This document shows positions 35,937 through 45,247 of a stretch of DNA of 64,000 nt, piece by piece. The translations under genes and the position numbers were made by a program. Source of the stretch: Gallionella sp. (GTDB lineage: Bacteria > Pseudomonadota > Gammaproteobacteria > Burkholderiales > Gallionellaceae); NCBI GenBank assembly GCA_028710525.1, contig JAQTTY010000006.1:1-64000 (forward strand), given 5' to 3'. The notes beneath the pieces are model-generated. The model saw only the letters and a list, made by a program, of their open reading frames with translations, searched no databases and was not told the DNA's origin. Positions within the stretch are counted from its first letter, which is position 1; each line of letters begins with the position of its first letter.

Positions 35937-37286
35937 CTAACTGGTATGCCCCTTGTCCTTCAACTCGGCCTTTGCCCAACCTCGGGCAAAGGTGATGCGT
36001 ACTTGCTCGCCCACTGCCACCTGCGCGGCATCGGACAACAGACGACCATCCTGGTTCAACACCAAACTGTAACCTCGTGCTAGCACATGCTGGGGATCAA
36101 GCAGGCTGAGTTGTTGCGTGGCACTCTCAAAGCGTGCGGCATGCTGGCTATGTAGTGCACGGTGTGCCCCGACCAGACGTTGCGCGAGTCTGGCGCATCG
36201 TTCCGCTTGCTTATCGAACAGTCCGCTTGCACTGGACATACGTTGTGCCACGGCTTGCCAGTGCCAATCCTGCTGTGCGCTTTGATGAGCGTAGGCACGC
36301 TGCAGGCGCTGCTGCAATTGGCTCAGTTGCTGAGACTGACGCTGCAACTGCTGGGCCGGATGGACCACACGGCGTTGTAGATAATCCAAGGTCTGTGCGG
36401 CATTGTTGAGACGGTTGCGCAGGGCGCGCTGCAGATGCTGTGCCGTATCACGCAAGCCTGCGCGCAAGGCCTGTCGGTCCGGCACCACACGTTGTGCGGC
36501 TGCTGTAGGTGTAGGCGCGCGCTCATCGGCAACAAAATCCGCGATGGTGAAGTCAGTCTCATGACCGACTCCGCTGACGATAGGGATGGCGCTGGCGGCA
36601 ATGGCGCGTGCCACCACCTCCTCGTTGAACGCCCACAAGTCCTCTATGCTGCCCCCGCCTCGGCACACGATCAGCACATCACATTCGGCGCGTTCATTGG
36701 CGACCGCTATGGCTTGAGCGATCTTCTCGGCACTACCCTGCCCTTGTACAGGGGTGGGATAAAGCACGACCGGCACACTGGGCAGACGCAGCTTCAGTGT
36801 ACTCAACACATCGCGCAGGGCTGCTGCTTGGGGAGAGGTCACCACCCCCACCCGCCGTGGATAGCGCGGCAAAGCCCGTTTTCGCTCGCTAGCGAACAGT
36901 CCTTGCGCACTCAATATTTGCTTCAGTCGCTCGAACTGTTCATACAACACGCCCAAGCCGGCGGGACGCATCTGCTCCACGGTCAACTGGAAGTCGCCAC
37001 GTTGCTCATATAAAGATGCGATAGCCAGCACTTCAACTAACTGGCCGTTGCTCAATGGACGCTCTATATATTGACTTTTGTGCCTGAACATCACACAGCG
37101 CACCTGCGCCTGTTCGTCCTTAAGCGAAAAATATAAATGTCCGGACGCAGCCTTGACCAGATTGGAAATCTCACCACGCACCCACAGCAAGGGAACATGG
37201 TTTTCAATCAAGTGCTTGATCGCAAGGTTAAGTTCCGCGACCCGCAACACGCGGTTCTTTTCTTGAAAAATTAGGTCGTAAGACAT
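35937..37286 (-). CDS. xseA: exodeoxyribonuclease VII large subunit
   Basis: Large subunit of ExoVII, which degrades single-stranded DNA from both ends. An N-terminal OB-fold (VLRVAELNLAIKHLIENHV, LLWVRGEISNLVKAASGHLY) precedes the catalytic core with GVVTSPQAAALRDVL, LIVCRGGGSIEDLWAFNEE and SGVGHETDFTIADFVAD. A long glutamine-rich coiled coil follows (about 270-400) that binds XseB, then the ARGYSLV C-terminal motif. The chosen start ATG 37286 gives 449 residues, as in the family; an upstream in-frame Met at 37337 adds unrelated residues. The small subunit is not in this window. Confidence 0.95.
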   Translation of the reverse strand: MSYDLIFQEKNRVLRVAELNLAIKHLIENHVPLLWVRGEISNLVKAASGHLYFSLKDEQAQVRCVMFRHKSQYIERPLSNGQLVEVLAIASLYEQRGDFQLTVEQMRPAGLGVLYEQFERLKQILSAQGLFASERKRALPRYPRRVGVVTSPQAAALRDVLSTLKLRLPSVPVVLYPTPVQGQGSAEKIAQAIAVANERAECDVLIVCRGGGSIEDLWAFNEEVVARAIAASAIPIVSGVGHETDFTIADFVADERAPTPTAAAQRVVPDRQALRAGLRDTAQHLQRALRNRLNNAAQTLDYLQRRVVHPAQQLQRQSQQLSQLQQRLQRAYAHQSAQQDWHWQAVAQRMSSASGLFDKQAERCARLAQRLVGAHRALHSQHAARFESATQQLSLLDPQHVLARGYSLVLNQDGRLLSDAAQVAVGEQVRITFARGWAKAELKDKGHTS

Positions 37287-37387
37287 ATTGACAATCTCGA
37301 ATAATCCACAAATCCAGTGATAACAAGGCTTAGCCAACTTTGTTACAGCAATAAAATCGCAACTTACATTAAGTTATTGATTTATAT

Positions 37388-37401
37388 AAGTTATCTAACT
37401 T
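37388..37401. promoter_or_regulatory. 14-bp palindrome, candidate operator
   Basis: AAGTTATCTAACTT is a perfect palindrome (6-bp arms, 2-bp centre) in the xseA-exbB divergent region. The cognate regulator is unknown. Confidence 0.35.
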
Positions 37402-37479
37402 GATAAAAATTAAGCAATCTAACAAAAACCCTTTGCCGACATAAAGTTGAAACACTCAATCCGCACTTCATCAACAAAG

Positions 37480-37488
37480 TTATCCACA
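37480..37488 (+). promoter_or_regulatory. single consensus DnaA box
   Basis: TTATCCACA matches the high-affinity DnaA box exactly. It is isolated, so it is more plausibly regulatory or coincidental than part of an origin. Confidence 0.35.
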
Positions 37489-37674
37489 GTTTTTGTGCAT
37501 AAATAAAAATACTGTTTTGGATTGATGAGTTAACTCGATTACATTAAAGAAAAATCTGACAAATCTTGCTCAAGTGTAAGCGACAAGTTAGAGTTGCGCC
37601 CCGCCGAATCGGTCTAGCAGCATATATGACTTGATTCGATGTACGAAAAATTTTAAGCCTCACGGAGAATCAAC

Positions 37675-38283
37675 TTGTTCGCTATTGTAGAAGCCGCCGG
37701 CTGGCCTATCTGGTTTTTGATCTTTGCATCCGTCGTTGCTGTCGGTCTGATCATTAACCGTCTCTTGGAATTGCGCAGCAACAAGATTGCGCCACCCAAT
37801 TTGCTCAACGAAGTTTATAAAGAGCTGAAACAACGCGGCGTCAGCGAGGGCATGCTCACCAAGTTGCAAGACAGCTCTCCTTTGGGACGCATCTTTGCTG
37901 CTGGCCTGAAGAACATCAAGAGCAGCCAAGAGGTGATGAAGGAATCTATCGAAGAGGCTGGCCGTGCTGCAGAGCATGAGTTGTCACGATTCCTTACCAC
38001 ACTAGGCACCATCGCTTCCATCAGCCCATTGCTGGGTCTATTCGGCACAGTAGTCGGCATGATAGAAATCTTTGGTTCGCAGAACGCTGCAGGTAACAGC
38101 CCTGCAATCTTGGCGCACGGCATCTCCATCGCCCTGTACAACACGGCTTTCGGTCTGATCGTCGCCATCCCCAGCATGATCTTCTACCGTCATTTCCGCG
38201 CTAAGGTTGATAGCCTGTCTGTGGAGATGGAGCAGCAAGCCATCAAGCTAGTCGAGATCGTGCACGGTCAGCGCAAAGGCTAA
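37675..38283 (+). CDS. exbB: MotA/TolQ/ExbB proton channel family protein
   Basis: A 202-residue inner-membrane protein with three helices: about 7-26, and two in the C-terminal half (FLTTLGTIASISPLLGLFGT and ISIALYNTAFGLIVAIPSMI). Together with ExbD it forms a proton-driven motor that energises TonB-dependent or related outer-membrane processes. The start is an unusual TTG with GGAG 8 nt upstream; no better start exists. It is first gene of exbB-exbD-lpxK-ycaR-kdsB. The linkage to lipid A and Kdo genes is conserved in betaproteobacteria, so an envelope role other than iron uptake is also possible. Confidence 0.88.
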   Translation: MFAIVEAAGWPIWFLIFASVVAVGLIINRLLELRSNKIAPPNLLNEVYKELKQRGVSEGMLTKLQDSSPLGRIFAAGLKNIKSSQEVMKESIEEAGRAAEHELSRFLTTLGTIASISPLLGLFGTVVGMIEIFGSQNAAGNSPAILAHGISIALYNTAFGLIVAIPSMIFYRHFRAKVDSLSVEMEQQAIKLVEIVHGQRKG

Positions 38284-38292
38284 GGTCGCACT

Positions 38293-38712
38293 ATGAATTT
38301 CCAACGTGGACGCAATCGTGAAGAACCCGAGATCAATCTGATCCCGATGATAGACGTGCTGCTGGTCATCCTGATCTTCATGATGGTCACGACCAGCTAT
38401 GCCAAGTTCTCCGAATTGCAGATCAATCTGCCTCAAGCGGGCGGCGAGGCAAGTAACGCCAGCGCGCAGCCGCTCAATGTGACTGTGGACGCCACTGCGC
38501 GTTATGCGGTGAACAGCAAAGGCATCATCTATACCGGCATCGATTCTCTGACGGTTGCCCTGAAGAAAGCCGCTGGCACACAGACCGACCCGACCATCAT
38601 CATCAATGCGGATGCCAAAGCCACCCATCAGTCCGTGGTCAATATCATGGAAGCCGCCCGCCTGGCCGGTTATTCACGCATCACCTTCACCACCCAGAAC
38701 CAGCAGCAATAA
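38293..38712 (+). CDS. exbD: ExbD/TolR family biopolymer transport protein
   Basis: A 139-residue protein with a short cytoplasmic N-terminus (RNREEPEINLIPMIDVLLVI), one membrane helix containing the essential Asp of IDVLLVILIFMM, and a periplasmic domain. It partners with the ExbB homologue encoded 9 nt upstream. The stop codon is followed after 1 nt by the GTG start of lpxK. Confidence 0.9.
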   Translation: MNFQRGRNREEPEINLIPMIDVLLVILIFMMVTTSYAKFSELQINLPQAGGEASNASAQPLNVTVDATARYAVNSKGIIYTGIDSLTVALKKAAGTQTDPTIIINADAKATHQSVVNIMEAARLAGYSRITFTTQNQQQ

Positions 38713-38713
38713 A

Positions 38714-39706
38714 GTGCAAGTTCTGCAACGCAGCTGGTATCGCTACACACCCCTACTACTGGTGTCGTTGCCGGTGAGCTGGCTATTCGGCGCGCTCGCC
38801 GCACTGCGCCGTTTCCTATATCGCAAACAGATACTCGCGAGTCATCGCCTGTCCGTTCCAGTCATCGTGGTGGGCAACATCAGCGTGGGTGGCACTGGCA
38901 AGACTCCACTGACCCTCGCCCTAGCGGAACGACTCAAACAATTCGACAAACACCCCCTCATCGTCAGCCGCGGCTATGGCGGTAGCGTGCAAAGTCCTAC
39001 TGAGGTACGCGAAGACAGTGAGGCGAAGGTGTGCGGTGACGAGCCATTGCTGATGGCAAGACGCGGCATCTGTCCGGTGTGGGTGGGGCGCGACCGAGTC
39101 GGCACAGCACTGGCCGCACTTCAGGCGCACCCCGAATGCGACGTCATCTTGTGTGACGACGGATTGCAACATTACCGCATGCAGCGCGATGTCGAGTTGG
39201 TGGTAGTGGATGGCAAACGGCGCTTTGGCAATGGCATGTTGCTGCCAGCCGGCCCGCTGCGTGAACCAGTCTCACGTTTGCACAGCGTAGATGCGGTAAT
39301 CGTGAATGGTGATGGCGCACTAGCCGGAGAACACACCATGCGCTTGCATGGCGAGCTGTTCCACAGGTTGTTAGAGCCGAGCAAGACACTCCACGCCCTG
39401 TGTTTTCAAGGTCTGCGCCTACATGCGGTGGCCGGCATCGGCAATCCGCAGCGCTACTTCGATCAATTGCGCGCCATGGGGCTGGACTGCACCGAGCACC
39501 CGTTTGCTGACCATCACGCGTACACTCCCGACGAATTGAACTTCGCTGAGTGTGATGCGCTACTCCTCACCGAAAAAGATGCGGTAAAATGCACCTCCTT
39601 CGCGGACACTCATTACTGGGTGTTACGCGTGGAAGCGCAAATCGATACCAAGCTCATAGAACTCATACTGCGAAAGATAGATTCCCATGGATGCAAAGCT
39701 GCTTGA
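38714..39706 (+). CDS. lpxK: tetraacyldisaccharide 4'-kinase
   Basis: Phosphorylates the 4' position of the lipid A disaccharide precursor to make lipid IVA. An N-terminal membrane-associated helix (about 11-35) precedes the P-loop [11 protein letters not shown] (residues 54-64). Then come [14 protein letters not shown], and the CDDGLQHY motif characteristic of LpxK. I start at GTG 38714, immediately after exbD, giving 330 residues; the frame is open further upstream inside exbD, but family length argues against using it. It overlaps the next gene by 20 nt. Confidence 0.93.
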   Translation: MQVLQRSWYRYTPLLLVSLPVSWLFGALAALRRFLYRKQILASHRLSVPVIVVGNISVGGTGKTPLTLALAERLKQFDKHPLIVSRGYGGSVQSPTEVREDSEAKVCGDEPLLMARRGICPVWVGRDRVGTALAALQAHPECDVILCDDGLQHYRMQRDVELVVVDGKRRFGNGMLLPAGPLREPVSRLHSVDAVIVNGDGALAGEHTMRLHGELFHRLLEPSKTLHALCFQGLRLHAVAGIGNPQRYFDQLRAMGLDCTEHPFADHHAYTPDELNFAECDALLLTEKDAVKCTSFADTHYWVLRVEAQIDTKLIELILRKIDSHGCKAA

Positions 39707-39872
39707 AATCCTAGTTTGCCCCCTGTGCAAATCACCGCTGGTTTACCAAAAGTCAGCTCAGGAACTGATCTGCAAAGCAGACCGTCTGGCCTTTAAGATC
39801 GCAGATGACATTCCCGTCATGCTCGCCGACGAAGCTCGCAAAGTCAGCCCGGAAGAAATCGCTAAGCTGTGA
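39687..39872 (+). CDS. ycaR: Trm112/YcaR-family small zinc-ribbon-like protein
   Basis: A 61-residue protein, [20 protein letters not shown] at the start, with one CxxC pair, and the [14 protein letters not shown] motif. The usual second zinc pair is absent ([11 protein letters not shown] has only one Cys), as in E. coli YcaR. It is nearly always found between lpxK and kdsB, as here. Its biochemical role in bacteria is unclear. It overlaps lpxK by 20 nt and touches kdsB (TGATG). Confidence 0.92.
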   Translation: MDAKLLEILVCPLCKSPLVYQKSAQELICKADRLAFKIADDIPVMLADEARKVSPEEIAKL

Positions 39873-40709
39873 TGGTCACGTTCCACGTCGTCATTCCCGC
39901 ACGTCTCGCCTCCACCCGATTACCCGGCAAGCCGTTGCTGGATATAGGTGGCAAGCCCATGGTGATACGCGTGGCCGAACAAGCTGCGCTTAGCGGCGCG
40001 CAACAGATCATCATCGCGACCGACGATGCGACTATCCTAGAAGCAGCCAAACATCACGGCCATCCCGCGACCATGACGCGTGTCGACCATAACAGCGGCA
40101 CAGACCGCCTCGCGGAAGTCGTGGCCCAACAAAACTGGGCGGACGACACCATCGTGGTCAATGTGCAGGGCGACGAGCCACTTATCCCGCCAGAACTGAT
40201 AAGGGCGGTCGCTACCCATCTATACCAACATCCCGAGTGCGCCATCGCCACTGCCTGTCATGCCATCCATGACGAAGCCTCGATGCGCAACCCCAACATC
40301 GTCAAAGCCGTATTGGACAAAGAAGGTAACGCGTTGTACTTCAGCCGCGCTCCCATCCCTTATCCACGCGACGCGTTTATGGCTTTGTCCTCGTCCGTAG
40401 GACGAGTCGATTGCTCTTCCTCCCTCCGGGGGGAAGTTGGAAGGGGGGGTGCGGCACAGAGCAGTTTGCCGTCAGGTTTGCCGGTGATGCGCCATATCGG
40501 TATCTACGCCTATCGCGCCAGCTTCTTGCGCGCTTACAGTGAACTGACGCCATGTGCACTAGAACAATTCGAAGCGCTAGAACAACTCCGCGCGCTGTAT
40601 CACGGCTATAAGATAGGCGTAGCGATCGCCGAACAAGCACCACCTGCCGGTGTGGATACCCAGAGCGATCTGGAATTAGCTAGGAAGATATTTTTGAACG
40701 TGAAGGGTT

Positions 40710-40711
<2 letters not shown>
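39872..40711 (+). CDS. kdsB: 3-deoxy-manno-octulosonate cytidylyltransferase with an in-frame repeat insertion
   Basis: Activates Kdo as CMP-Kdo for lipopolysaccharide inner-core synthesis. Motifs seen: [54 protein letters not shown] and [15 protein letters not shown]. At 279 residues it exceeds the usual 248-260. The surplus is about 28 Ser/Gly/Arg-rich residues (about 170-198) between PRDAF and [12 protein letters not shown]. They are encoded by a palindromic, G-rich stretch that looks like an inserted repeat. All catalytic motifs flank the insertion intact, so the enzyme is probably active. The start is ATG 39872; GTG 39869 is the alternative. Confidence 0.93.
40381..40467 (+). repeat. palindromic repeat inserted in frame within kdsB
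   Basis: Contains TCGTCC-GTA-GGACGA (40392-40406) and a segment bounded by TGCTCT (40412-40417) and AGAGCA (40458-40463). Within that segment pyrimidine-rich TCCTCCCTCC is followed by purine-rich GGGGGGAAG and GGAAGGGGGGG runs. The base composition differs sharply from the rest of kdsB. Confidence 0.6.
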
Positions 40712-41471
<760 letters not shown>

Positions 41472-41473
41472 GC

Positions 41474-41872
41474 ATGGCCAGCAAACCTATTCTGACGCTG
41501 AGCGATGCGAGACGCGTCGCTGCTGCTGCGGAAACTGAGGCGCAGAGCAACGGTTGGAAAGTCACCATCGCCATTGTTGATGACGGCGGCCATCTGCTTT
41601 ATCTGCAGCGTGAGCATGACACTAAGTTCGGTAGCGTAGAAACAGCCATGATGAAAGCGCATGCAGCGATTGCTTTCCAGTACGCCACCAAAGACTCTGA
41701 GAACGCGGTGCAAAGCGGCCGCCTCATCCATCTCGCGCTACCGGGTGTGATCCCTGCCGAAGGTGGTGTACCGCTGAGCATAGATGGCGTGATCGTAGGC
41801 GGCTTAGGTATCAGTGGTGTACGCGCTGTGCAAGATGGTCAAATCGCCGCGGCAGGTGCCTCCGCACTGTAG
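41474..41872 (+). CDS. GlcG/HbpS-family (DUF336) protein
   Basis: A 132-residue protein with the family pattern [51 protein letters not shown] and the C-terminal [14 protein letters not shown]. Members include the heme-binding HbpS and GlcG of glycolate operons, but most are uncharacterised. ATG 41474 has GGAG upstream and is 3 nt from the adk stop, so the two are probably co-transcribed. No heme or glycolate gene is adjacent, so no function is assigned. Confidence 0.85.
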   Translation: MASKPILTLSDARRVAAAAETEAQSNGWKVTIAIVDDGGHLLYLQREHDTKFGSVETAMMKAHAAIAFQYATKDSENAVQSGRLIHLALPGVIPAEGGVPLSIDGVIVGGLGISGVRAVQDGQIAAAGASAL

Positions 41873-41897
41873 TTCTAGTCTAAGAGAGGAGCGTTCC

Positions 41898-42419
41898 ATG
41901 TTGTATCGCTTAGGTTCACATAGTCCGCAACTCATAGGCAGCGGTCACTTCATCGCCGACAACGCAGCAGTGATCGGGTGGGTGATCATGCAAGAACACA
42001 GCAGCGTGTGGTTCGGCGCGACGCTGCGTGGCGACAACGAACCATTGCATATCGGCAGGAACAGCAACATCCAAGATGGCGCAGTGTTGCATACCGATAT
42101 GGGTGCGCCACTCCATATCGCTGAAGACGTGACCGTGGGTCATCAAGCGATGTTGCACGGCTGCAGCGTGGGTGCTGGCAGTCTGATCGGGATCAAAGCC
42201 GTGATACTGAACCATGCTGTTATCGGCAAGAACTGCCTGATCGGCGCCAACGCCTTGGTCACCGAAGGCAAGGTCATCCCCGACAACTCACTAGTAGTCG
42301 GCTCCCCCGGCAAGGTAGTGCGCACCTTGAGCGACGAAGAGATTGCAGCCATGCACGCCAACACCGCACATTATGTAGCGAACGCAGCGCGTTATCTAAA
42401 AGAACTCACACCGCTTTGA
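41898..42419 (+). CDS. gamma-carbonic anhydrase-like hexapeptide-repeat protein
   Basis: A 173-residue left-handed beta-helix protein of the YrdA/PaaY/CaiE group. Hexapeptide repeats run through residues 18-130. The potential metal histidines are in VLHTDMGAP and [12 protein letters not shown], matching the three-His zinc site of the gamma class, while the acid-loop of true Cam is shortened. ATG 41898 is preceded by AGAGGAG. Either a carbonic anhydrase or a related acyltransferase-like protein; sequence alone does not settle it. Probably in the adk operon (25-nt gap). Confidence 0.88.
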   Translation: MLYRLGSHSPQLIGSGHFIADNAAVIGWVIMQEHSSVWFGATLRGDNEPLHIGRNSNIQDGAVLHTDMGAPLHIAEDVTVGHQAMLHGCSVGAGSLIGIKAVILNHAVIGKNCLIGANALVTEGKVIPDNSLVVGSPGKVVRTLSDEEIAAMHANTAHYVANAARYLKELTPL

Positions 42420-42695
42420 TCCACAAAATGGATTCTTGAATTCGCCATTCAAATTTTATCTAGCTGGACCAAATGATCTACTGAATGGCTGCTTTGTGGT
42501 GTTGAGAAATCATGGGTAGACTTCGCTTATCGGCCATGAAGCGACAGTTGAGATTGAAAACTCCATGCCTGAAAGCCGACCTTCTTAACAGACGACAGCG
42601 TGGACAAGCCAGCCGCACAAGGATTTGGAGTTTTGCGAAACTGGACTTCGCAGATCGGCCAATTATGGTTACTAATAAAATTTTCGTACACTTTC
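42420..42695. other. 276-nt region upstream of the GGDEF gene
   Basis: No supported gene. The GGDEF reading frame stays open back to a GTG at 42600, but the start MADPTIPDP at 42696 fits better, so most of this is probably untranslated. No clear promoter hexamers were found. Confidence 0.4.
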
Positions 42696-44048
42696 ATGGC
42701 AGACCCTACAATTCCTGATCCTTCAACAATACCGTATGGCGGGAATGCGGACCATTTTTCCCGTCTAGCTTCCATCATCCCCAGTATGCTCTACGACTAT
42801 GTGCTAAATCCCGATGGAAGTAGCAAGTTCCTCTACGTGGGGCCGAAATGCCGAGAAATTCTGGAACTTACTGAACACGAACTGCTTGCAGACGCAGGTC
42901 AGTTTTGGGCACTTGTTCTTCCGGAAGACATGGATCGACTCAAATCGGAAGATTCGACTGCCAATAAGGAACGAGTTTCCTTTTCCTCAGATGTAAGGAT
43001 CCGCACTCAATCCGGTAAGGTCAAATGGATTCAAATAACTTCAAGACCAAACTCGGCACGACCAGGCGAACTCGTGATCTGGAGCGGCTTTATGCTCGAC
43101 ATCAGCGAACGCAAGCAGGCCGAATCGGCACTTAGACGAGAAAGCGAGAAGAACCTCGCGTTTTTGCGAAATGCCAGCGATGGAATCCATATTCTGAATA
43201 GTGACGCCAGGCTTATTGAAGCAAGTGAATCATTTTTCCAGATGTTGGGCTATACACGCGAGGAATTAATCGGCAAGCGCGTTTATGACTGGGATGCCAA
43301 CTTTGGCGAGGTGGAACTGGCTGAAATGTTCTGGGGACTATTTAACAAGCCTGAACCGTCAAGATTTGAGACGCGCCATCGATGCAAAGACGGAACGATT
43401 CTAGATGTCGAGGTCACTAGCAATTCTTTGACACTTGATGGTCGCCCCGTACTGTTCGCATCCTCGCGCGACATATCTGAACGCAAGCAATTGGAAGAAA
43501 GAATCAGGCAACTTGCCTATTTAGATCCGCTGACGAAACTTCCGAATCGCAGCATGCTTGAGGATCGTTTAAAGCAGGCGAAGGCAGGCAGCAATCGGAC
43601 TGGCAAGTACGGTGCTTTGATGTTCCTTGATCTGGACAACTTCAAGCCGCTCAATGATACATGGGGTCACGCGTTAGGTGATTTACTCCTGATCGAAGTG
43701 GCGAACAGAATTAAAGCGACAGTGCGCGAGGCGGACACCGTCGCTCGATTTGGTGGAGACGAGTTTGTGGTTGTTCTCAGTGAACTTGATACCGACGAGA
43801 CCCAGTCGACCAGTCAGGCAATCAATGTGGCGGACAAGATTCGAGTGTGCATATCTGAACCGTATCAACTGATCCACAAGGAGGAAGGGGGGGCTGAGGT
43901 CATGATTGAACATCATTGCTCGGTCAGTATTGGAATGATCCTATTCCTGGGGCATGAAAAAACGGTCGGCAACCTAATTAAGAATGCTGACTCCGCGATG
44001 TATCGGGCCAAGAATGACAGTCGCAACAAGATTCGCATTAGTTCTTAG
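42696..44048 (+). CDS. PAS-PAS-GGDEF diguanylate cyclase
   Basis: A cytoplasmic 450-residue protein predicted to make cyclic di-GMP. Two PAS/PAC sensor domains (about 20-145 and 150-270) end in the usual DISERKQ motifs. A GGDEF domain follows (about 275-450) with LDPLTKLPNRS, the active site RFGGDEFVVVL, and an intact product-inhibition site READ five residues upstream. No membrane helix is seen. The second PAS resembles a PAS of the kinase at 21763 (LRNASDGI, MLGY.REE). Codon choice is more A/T-rich than in neighbours, which may indicate transfer. The start is uncertain: ATG 42696 has a weak RBS, GTG 42600 is the alternative. Ends before a strong terminator. Confidence 0.88.
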   Translation: MADPTIPDPSTIPYGGNADHFSRLASIIPSMLYDYVLNPDGSSKFLYVGPKCREILELTEHELLADAGQFWALVLPEDMDRLKSEDSTANKERVSFSSDVRIRTQSGKVKWIQITSRPNSARPGELVIWSGFMLDISERKQAESALRRESEKNLAFLRNASDGIHILNSDARLIEASESFFQMLGYTREELIGKRVYDWDANFGEVELAEMFWGLFNKPEPSRFETRHRCKDGTILDVEVTSNSLTLDGRPVLFASSRDISERKQLEERIRQLAYLDPLTKLPNRSMLEDRLKQAKAGSNRTGKYGALMFLDLDNFKPLNDTWGHALGDLLLIEVANRIKATVREADTVARFGGDEFVVVLSELDTDETQSTSQAINVADKIRVCISEPYQLIHKEEGGAEVMIEHHCSVSIGMILFLGHEKTVGNLIKNADSAMYRAKNDSRNKIRISS

Positions 44049-44170
44049 CTATATTACTACCAATAGAATTAAGTCTTCGCTTTGGAGAAGTGGCTAGGGA
44101 AGGTTTTGGGTTAGTTGACGCCAGCGGCCACCGTCGGATTTAGAGCATTTCAATACTAGATCCTGATACC

Positions 44171-44206
44171 AATAAAAAAGCGCTCAAATCAGAGCGCTTT
44201 TTTATT
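44171..44206. terminator. bidirectional terminator between the GGDEF and MBL genes
   Basis: AATAAAAAAGCGCTC pairs perfectly over 15 bp with GAGCGCTTTTTTATT around AAATCA. It carries a T-run in each direction and separates convergent genes. Confidence 0.92.
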
Positions 44207-44223
44207 CACCTTACAAGCTAAAC

Positions 44224-44997
44224 TCAACTCGGTACGCGGTAGTGCTCTTGCGTCATATTTTCCACACCACAGGGCAACACCTCTATCCAATCTAGGAATT
44301 GGTTGACCATCTTCTTGCCCTTGAAGGACTTGCCGTGTTGCGGCACGATCCATTCAACGTCCATCTGTCGCACCATATTCACCCAGTAGCGGCAGATCTT
44401 GTTCGAGATCATGTAGCGGCGGTGGAAGCCTTCCATATACTTGATGTGCGCATTGAAGTCCTGTACCGGCGTATCTGCCTCGGTATGAGAGACGATGGAC
44501 GCGCCCATATCGCCCGAAAACAGTATCTTGCTTATCGGATCGTAAAACTGGAAATTGCCTTCCGAATGCATGAAGTGCGCAGGTACGGCCTTGATGATGG
44601 ACTCGCCCAAGGTAAATTTCATACCTTCGTCGGGAATGGAGATGATGCGTCCATCGATGTTACCGACGCTGCAAAAATGCGGCACGAAGCGCGCCCATAG
44701 CTTGGAGATCGCCACCTTGCAGTCAGCATGTATCATCCATTTATTGATGGATGCGATGATGTCTGGATCAGCATGAGATGCGAGGATGTATTCCAGTTTT
44801 TTGGGCGGGAAATAATTATGCATCTCCATCAACAAGCCGTTATAGGTCATGTTGCCACCTGGGTCGATCAGCGCACCGTGACCGTTATCCACAATCAGGA
44901 ATTGATTAGCCTGCACCGCAATGCCCGCTTCATCATCGACCAAATCGTCGAACATCAAACACAGGTGCTTGCCGTTATTAAATAATTCGATTGCCAT
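44224..44997 (-). CDS. metallo-beta-lactamase-fold protein related to flavodiiron/ODP oxygen-binding proteins
   Basis: A 257-residue protein with the diiron beta-lactamase fold but no flavodoxin domain. Recognisable ligand regions are SHADPDII (metal motif 1), AHFMHSEGNFQFYD (motif 2 His), LFSGDMGAS (bridging Asp) and IVPQHGKSFKG (motif 4 His). Motif 1 of flavodiiron proteins is HxExDH; here it is HxDxDI, losing one His. Such stand-alone proteins can bind or reduce O2 or NO, but this is inference. GGGGGAG precedes ATG 44997; an upstream in-frame start at 45066 is less likely. Confidence 0.8.
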   Translation of the reverse strand: MAIELFNNGKHLCLMFDDLVDDEAGIAVQANQFLIVDNGHGALIDPGGNMTYNGLLMEMHNYFPPKKLEYILASHADPDIIASINKWMIHADCKVAISKLWARFVPHFCSVGNIDGRIISIPDEGMKFTLGESIIKAVPAHFMHSEGNFQFYDPISKILFSGDMGASIVSHTEADTPVQDFNAHIKYMEGFHRRYMISNKICRYWVNMVRQMDVEWIVPQHGKSFKGKKMVNQFLDWIEVLPCGVENMTQEHYRVPS

Positions 44998-45247
44998 CAC
45001 TCCCCCTCGCTGGATTCTTCTGATTCGTAATACTAGCCCGACCGCCTCAGCCACCAATTGACCCATATCAAAGTGGGCAAGAAATTATTACACGATCACT
45101 GCCACAAAATTGGCCTCATATGCTGCTATGATTTGGCAGCCGTGACGCCGCGTCGTAAGGCTTCGAATTAGTAGTATAGCCACGATACGAAGCTGCGGTG
45201 TGTCGGATAGTATGTTATTTACCTAAAATAAGAACGAGGAGAAATAC

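Larger units (their letters stand above)
37287..37674. other. 388-nt A/T-rich intergenic region between xseA and exbB
   Basis: No gene is visible. The region is markedly A/T-rich compared with its surroundings. It contains the palindrome AAGTTA-TC-TAACTT (37388-37401) and a consensus DnaA box TTATCCACA (37480-37488). It must hold the divergent promoters for xseA and the exbB operon, but no pair of hexamers is convincing. Confidence 0.6.

Noticed and set aside
37480..37488. Replication origin suggested by the DnaA box
   Set aside because: Only one consensus box is present and there is no dnaA, dnaN, gidA or parAB nearby; oriC would need a cluster of boxes.
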